The notes below the pieces were generated by a model. The model was not told the origin of the DNA. It saw nothing but the letters and a program-made list of their open reading frames with translations, and ran no database searches. The translations under genes were made by a program, and so were the position numbers. This document shows, in pieces, positions 58,361-62,397 of a DNA stretch of 62,397 nucleotides. This stretch comes from Clostridia bacterium (GTDB lineage: Bacteria; Bacillota; Clostridia; Oscillospirales; CAG-272), in assembly GCA_017631325.1 (NCBI GenBank), contig JAGBTM010000043.1, positions 1-62,397 of the forward strand, in the 5' to 3' direction. The first letter of the stretch is position 1. Every line of letters begins with the position of its first letter.

Positions 58361-60445
58361 TTAGAAAATAGAGAAATTAACTACAAGCGTCGCAAAGACT
58401 ATCGACACCATAGACAGAAGCTTGATAAGAATGTTTATCGAAGGTCCTGCCGTATCTTTAAAGGGGTCTCCGACGGTATCTCCTACAACAGCCGCCTTGT
58501 GGCAGTCAGAGCCCTTTCCACCGTGGTTTCCGCCCTCAATATACTTTTTGGCATTATCCCAAGCGCCACCTGAGTTCGACATAAACACTGCCAGAAGAAA
58601 TCCTGTGGCAGTAGCACCCGCAAGCATTCCTACGACACCCGAACAGCCGAGAACAAATCCCGTGATAACAGGAACGATAACCGCTACGACCGTGGGAAGA
58701 ACCATCTCGCGAAGGCTTGCCTTTGTGCAAAGGTCAACGCAGCTCGCATAATCCGCATCGGCCTTGCCGTCCATAAGACCGCATATCTCTCTGAACTGAC
58801 GGCGAACCTCTTTAACCACGCTTTGCGCAGCACGGCCTACCGAGTTCATAGTAAGCGCCGCAAAAACGAAGGGCAGGCAAGCTCCGACGAGCAAGCCGAC
58901 GAGAACCGTGGGATTGGTAATGCTGAGGTTGGCTACCTTTATAGCGCCACCGTCGATAGATTTTATTTTGTCTATGTACGATGCCATAAGGGCAAGCGCG
59001 GTGAGTGCCGCAGAGCCTATTGCAAAGCCCTTACCCGTTGCGGCAGTTGTGTTTCCGAGAGAATCAAGAGCGTCCGTGCGCTCTCTTACAATAGGTTCAA
59101 GACCCGACATCTGAGCAATACCGCCTGCATTATCCGCAACAGGACCGTATGCATCGGTAGCGAGCGTTATTCCAAGAGTTGAGAGCATTCCGACAGCGGC
59201 AAGCGCAATTCCGTAAAGTCCCATTGACGCACTAACTGCGCCGCCCGACACGAAATATGCAACGAGTATGCAAACAGCCACTATGACAACAGGCAGAAGA
59301 GTTGATAGCATACCTACAGACAAGCCGCCTATAATTATCGTTGCCGTGCCCGTTTCGGAGGTTGCGGCAAGATTTTTTGTAGGTTTATAGCTGTCAGAGG
59401 TAAAATACTCTGTTGTTTGTCCAATAAGAACGCCCGCAATAAGTCCTGCAAGAATTGCAAAATAAATACTCAGGTTGTCCTTACCAAAAATCAAATATAC
59501 AAGAGGGAATGAAATAACAGCTATAAGCACTGCCGACAAATTCGTTCCCTTTGATAGAGAACGAAGAAGCTGCTTTTGTGTAGCTCCCTCTTTCGTTTTT
59601 ACAAAGAACGTTCCTATGACGGACGAGATAACTCCAAGCGCTGCAAGCAGCATCGGAAGCGCCATCGCCTTGATAGAGCCGAATGCCGCAACTCCGAGAG
59701 CGCAAGCCGAAATAACCGAACCAACGTACGACTCGTAAAGGTCAGCACCCATTCCCGCAACGTCACCAACGTTGTCACCAACGTTATCAGCGATAACCGC
59801 AGGGTTTCTGGGGTCGTCCTCGGGTATTCCCGCCTCAACCTTTCCAACGAGGTCTGCGCCTACGTCAGCCGCCTTTGTGAATATACCGCCTCCGACACGC
59901 GCAAACAGAGCCATACTAGACGCGCCCATTCCAAAGGTGAGCATAGCGCCCGTTATCTCAGACGGCGAAAGTCCGAAAACGAATTTAAGAAGAATAAACC
60001 AAACCGATATATCGAAAAGTCCAAGACCTACTACCGTAAAGCCCATAACGCTTCCTGCAGAAAACGCGACTCTTAGTCCATCGTTAAGTCCGGCGCGACA
60101 CGCATTTGCCGTTCTTGCGTTTGCCGAGGTTGCAATCTTCATTCCTATAAATCCCGAGAAAGCCGAGAAAAAGCCGCCGCTCAAAAACGCGAACGGAACG
60201 TAAGGGGTAAGAAGATTAGCTATCGCCATCGCACCTAGTATTACGAACATTATCGCAAAGAATACTATAACTATCTTATACTGACGCCCGAGGAACGCAT
60301 TTGTGCCTTGGCGAATAGATGCCGATATCTTCTTCATAGCATCGGTTCCCTCGGAATGTTTTAAGACTGAGCGAGCCTTAAAAACCGCAAACAAGAGAGC
60401 AAAAGCCGCACAAGCAAAGGTCAGTATGGCCGTTACAATTTCCAT
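58361..60445 (-). CDS. hppA: Membrane-bound proton/sodium-translocating pyrophosphatase
   Basis: 694 residues from ATG at 60445 (GGAGG 7 bases upstream), with 15-16 membrane helices. Signature loops: KAADVGADLVGKVEAGIPEDDPRNPAVIADNVGDNVGD, quoted in part as KAADVGADLVGKVEAGI and DNVGDNVGD; DAYGPVADNAGG; and GDTVGDPFKDTAGPS. It couples PPi hydrolysis to ion pumping. GNTTAATGKG has Ala at the position that separates K+-dependent enzymes (Ala) from K+-independent ones (Lys), so it is of the K+-dependent group, which includes Na+ and H+ pumps. Confidence 0.95.
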   Translation of the reverse strand: MEIVTAILTFACAAFALLFAVFKARSVLKHSEGTDAMKKISASIRQGTNAFLGRQYKIVIVFFAIMFVILGAMAIANLLTPYVPFAFLSGGFFSAFSGFIGMKIATSANARTANACRAGLNDGLRVAFSAGSVMGFTVVGLGLFDISVWFILLKFVFGLSPSEITGAMLTFGMGASSMALFARVGGGIFTKAADVGADLVGKVEAGIPEDDPRNPAVIADNVGDNVGDVAGMGADLYESYVGSVISACALGVAAFGSIKAMALPMLLAALGVISSVIGTFFVKTKEGATQKQLLRSLSKGTNLSAVLIAVISFPLVYLIFGKDNLSIYFAILAGLIAGVLIGQTTEYFTSDSYKPTKNLAATSETGTATIIIGGLSVGMLSTLLPVVIVAVCILVAYFVSGGAVSASMGLYGIALAAVGMLSTLGITLATDAYGPVADNAGGIAQMSGLEPIVRERTDALDSLGNTTAATGKGFAIGSAALTALALMASYIDKIKSIDGGAIKVANLSITNPTVLVGLLVGACLPFVFAALTMNSVGRAAQSVVKEVRRQFREICGLMDGKADADYASCVDLCTKASLREMVLPTVVAVIVPVITGFVLGCSGVVGMLAGATATGFLLAVFMSNSGGAWDNAKKYIEGGNHGGKGSDCHKAAVVGDTVGDPFKDTAGPSINILIKLLSMVSIVFATLVVNFSIF

Positions 60446-60480
60446 GATATTTCCTCCATAACCTTCGTTGGATAACAACG

Positions 60481-60509
60481 ATTATAGCACTAAGTTAAAA
60501 TTTTGTCAA
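60481..60509 (-). promoter_or_regulatory. Promoter of hppA
   Basis: TTGACA (60504-60509), 17-base spacer, TATAAT (60481-60486) on the minus strand. The rest of 60510-60800 has no credible gene on either strand. Confidence 0.88.
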
Positions 60510-60800
60510 TCATTTAGACGTGTTTTTATCACCGAGTCTGAAATTGCAACCGGAGGGTGCGAAATTAATGTATATTAAGATTTACAGCTTCTGTACATTT
60601 TCTTATATTATATGTTTAGATTTCCAAACTGTAGATTGTATAGGGTGCCACCCGCCTCATCATCACGGATTGTATAAAGGAACACTCGCTTATCACAAGC
60701 TTCGACTTATAGCCAAACATTTTTGCCGCAAGGATATTCGCCAGCGCACCATTTCACCCTTAAATAAGTGTTATTGTAATTAAATATTTACATTTTGCAC

Positions 60801-60850
60801 AAAAACGCGAGATGCAGTACATATTCAGTACTACGCCTCGCGTTTTGTTT
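60801..60850 (-). terminator. Terminator of the Gfo/Idh/MocA gene
   Basis: AAAACGCGAG, AGTAC pair with GTACT, CTCGCGTTTT. The outer arms are the same as in the terminator at 58163-58210. Confidence 0.8.
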
Positions 60851-60879
60851 TTTCAATATTTCTTATATGTTTTGAAATT

Positions 60880-61902
60880 TTACTTTGTAAATTTTGCTTT
60901 CATTCCTGCACTATCGTAAATCTGCATTATCATTTTATGAGTTTTCAGCGCTTCCCTGCCGCTTATTTCAAGAGGCTCAAGACCGGCGAGCGCATGATAG
61001 AACTGCCTGATTTGTCTTACGTGCTTGATGCCCCAATAGTCCATACCAAGCCCACAGCAATTCTCGTCCTCTACGTTGTGCGCCTCCTCCTTAGTGCCGT
61101 CGGAGTAGGTGATATAGGCGTCATTGTAGCTGAGCTTCACGTCACCAAGCTCGCAGTGGAATCTGATTTCTATCGGCTCGTTACAGCCGTAATTATTCAT
61201 ACACCAAAAACCGTATTTTACACCGTTTTTAAAGGTTATAAGTCCCTCGCAGCTGTCCTCAACCTCGACTATCGGGTGAGCGCGGTTCGACATTGAAACA
61301 GAGAGTGTGTCAATCTCGCTGTCGACAATCCACCTTACAAGGTCGAGCGTGTGTATCGCCTGATTAATCACGACTCCGCCGCCCTCCTTATCCCAAGTGC
61401 CCTTCCAGTCACTTTTCGCATAATAATCATCGTAGCGCACCCAGGTGAGCGAGGACGAAGCCGATATTATCTTACCGAGCCTGCCCGACGAAATTCTATT
61501 CTTTACAAAGCGAGATGAGTCATGATATCTGCACTGCGAAATGATGCCGTACTGCACCCCAAGCTCCTCGCCTCTCCTTACTGCGCGCTCCGCAGCCTCC
61601 AGGTTTACGTCCATCGGCTTTTCGCACAGAACGTTAATTCCTCGCTCCATAGCGTCTATTGAAACCTTGGAATGTATATGATGAGGCAGGCATAGATGCA
61701 CCGCATCAAGCTGCTCTTTATCAAACATTTCATTATAATCGGTGTAATATCTCACGCCGTATTTTTCGGCACAGGCCCTTGCCCTGTCCTCTTTGACGTC
61801 ACAACAGCAAACAAGCTCGCATTCCTCCGCCATAGCGATAGAGGCGAAATGCATTATCGAAATACAACCGCAGCCAACAACGGCAACCTTAAACCTTTTC
61901 AT
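60880..61902 (-). CDS. Gfo/Idh/MocA family NAD(P)-dependent oxidoreductase
   Basis: 340 residues from ATG at 61902 (MKRFKVAVVGCG), preceded by AGAGGA; an upstream ATG at 61944 with GAGG is also possible but would add 14 residues before the Rossmann strand. FKVAVVGCGCISIMHF binds the nucleotide; LCLPHHIHSKVS and VLCEKPMDVN (EKP motif) are hallmarks; the C-terminal domain has the substrate-site pattern GGGVVINQAIHTLDLVRW. It oxidises or reduces a sugar or inositol-type substrate in the cytoplasm; which one is not evident as it stands alone. Confidence 0.9.
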   Translation of the reverse strand: MKRFKVAVVGCGCISIMHFASIAMAEECELVCCCDVKEDRARACAEKYGVRYYTDYNEMFDKEQLDAVHLCLPHHIHSKVSIDAMERGINVLCEKPMDVNLEAAERAVRRGEELGVQYGIISQCRYHDSSRFVKNRISSGRLGKIISASSSLTWVRYDDYYAKSDWKGTWDKEGGGVVINQAIHTLDLVRWIVDSEIDTLSVSMSNRAHPIVEVEDSCEGLITFKNGVKYGFWCMNNYGCNEPIEIRFHCELGDVKLSYNDAYITYSDGTKEEAHNVEDENCCGLGMDYWGIKHVRQIRQFYHALAGLEPLEISGREALKTHKMIMQIYDSAGMKAKFTK

Positions 61903-61994
61903 AACCTTAGTCCTCTGATAAAAGCGCAATCTCGCAACAAGCATATCGCCTCACAAAATAATAACCATAAAGCAACAAGACGTCGCGCATTACT

Positions 61995-62023
61995 ATTATA
62001 TCTCAAACAACAGCACATTTCAA
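61995..62023 (-). promoter_or_regulatory. Promoter of the Gfo/Idh/MocA gene
   Basis: TTGAAA (62018-62023), 17-base spacer, TATAAT (61995-62000) on the minus strand. The rest of 61903-62159 is A/T-rich without a gene. Confidence 0.75.
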
Positions 62024-62159
62024 TACACAAAACAAACAAAAATAATATTTTTAGCATTATTTTCTCTTAATTTACGACGGCGCATTCGCCCCTTTCCAAA
62101 GCTTTTTTATATGCTTTTAAGCTTTTTTTGAAAAATTAAATATTTTTTTTGGAAAGTAC

Positions 62160-62188
62160 TTGACAAACTCGTTTTGCTTTGTTATAAT
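62160..62188 (+). promoter_or_regulatory. Promoter of the tRNA genes
   Basis: TTGACA (62160-62165), 17-base spacer, TATAAT (62183-62188), about 16 bases before tRNA-Val. Confidence 0.9.
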
Positions 62189-62203
62189 ATTTAAGCACGA
62201 AAC

Positions 62204-62279
62204 GGAAGGTTAGCTCAGTTGGGAGAGCATCTGCCTTACAAGCAGAGGGTCACAGGTTCGAGCCCTGTACTTTCCACCA
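62204..62279 (+). tRNA. tRNA-Val (anticodon TAC)
   Basis: 76 bases including the encoded CCA. The acceptor GGAAGGT pairs with ACTTTCC; D-loop TAGCTCAGTTGGGAGAGC; anticodon stem TCTGC/GCAGA with loop CTTACAA; T-arm CAGGTTCGAGCCCTG. Confidence 0.97.
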
Positions 62280-62325
62280 TAAGATATATTTTATATCTTA
62301 AGACTCGCAAGAGTTGCATTGGAAT

Positions 62326-62397
62326 GGCTTGGTAGCTCAGTTGGTTAGAGCGCTAGCCTGTCACGCTAGAGGTCGTGGGTTCGAGCCCCATCCGAGG
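62326..62397 (+). tRNA. tRNA-Asp (anticodon GTC), cut by the window edge
   Basis: Anticodon stem CTAGC/GCTAG with loop CTGTCAC, T-arm GTGGGTTCGAGCCCCAT. The last bases of the acceptor lie outside the window; the final visible G does not pair with G2, so the exact 3' end is unclear. Confidence 0.93.

Noticed and set aside
60520..60783. 87-codon plus-strand frame between hppA and the Gfo/Idh/MocA gene
   Set aside because: Poor composition, no ribosome binding site at the first start, no motif, and it begins inside the divergent hppA promoter region.

Overview
The window looks like part of a chromosome from an anaerobic gut-type member of the Clostridia (Bacillota). The signs are A/T-rich intergenic regions with textbook TTGACA-17-TATAAT promoters, strong GGAGG ribosome binding sites, T-box leaders, ferredoxin-linked 2-oxoacid oxidoreductases, a membrane pyrophosphatase, and a glycyl-radical-enzyme (GRE) bacterial microcompartment. 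No ribosomal protein genes or rRNA are present to place it more exactly.

Layout. (1) 1-666, minus strand: the start of a CorC/HlyC-type transporter, preceded by three small-RNA-like units, two of them clear paralogues, each with its own promoter and terminator. (2) 667-6711: a nucleotidase-guanylate kinase fusion, MalQ, and a large secreted EndA-type nuclease with Cys-rich repeats. (3) 6848-26205, minus strand: one long surface-polysaccharide operon. It holds an initiating sugar transferase, five glycosyltransferases, a Wzy polymerase, a Wzx flippase, acyltransferases, LicD, a deacetylase, the CapE/F/G enzymes for UDP-L-FucNAc, and a deletion scar containing flippase and possibly acyltransferase remnants. 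(4) 26652-35134, minus strand: a flavin reductase, then an operon under a T-box (specifier read as Ile AUC) encoding a regulator-like HTH-cupin/acyl-CoA synthetase fusion, a ParA-like NTPase, a four-subunit 2-oxoacid:ferredoxin oxidoreductase (Vor) and a branched-chain aminotransferase. (5) 35299-39590, plus strand: a second, divergent T-box (specifier read as Leu) driving a LeuA-like protein that has lost its metal ligands, and a TIM-barrel/acyl-CoA synthetase fusion. (6) 39813-42696: a small A/T-rich island of toxin-like and immunity-like genes beside a WYL regulator. (7) 43324-58153, plus strand: an RpiR regulator and a GRE microcompartment locus of the fucose/rhamnose 1,2-propanediol type (GRM5-like), ending in a ParA ATPase and a Lys/Thr-rich low-complexity partner. 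(8) 58361-62397: the membrane pyrophosphatase, a Gfo/Idh/MocA oxidoreductase, tRNA-Val and a partial tRNA-Asp.

How the genes work together. In the microcompartment, FucA makes lactaldehyde from fuculose- or rhamnulose-phosphate. The reduced product, 1,2-propanediol, would be dehydrated by the GRE to propionaldehyde, which goes to propionyl-CoA (PduP-like) and propionyl-phosphate (PduL), or to propanol (Zn-ADH). Four of these enzymes carry amphipathic tags typical of encapsulation peptides. The terminal ParA and basic partner resemble the McdA/McdB carboxysome-positioning pair and are the best candidate here for a little-described system: positioning of a catabolic GRE microcompartment. The two facing T-box operons suggest a second story, in which branched short-chain fatty acids are activated, reductively carboxylated by Vor and aminated by IlvE, so that Vor serves branched-chain amino-acid synthesis and is induced by amino-acid starvation.
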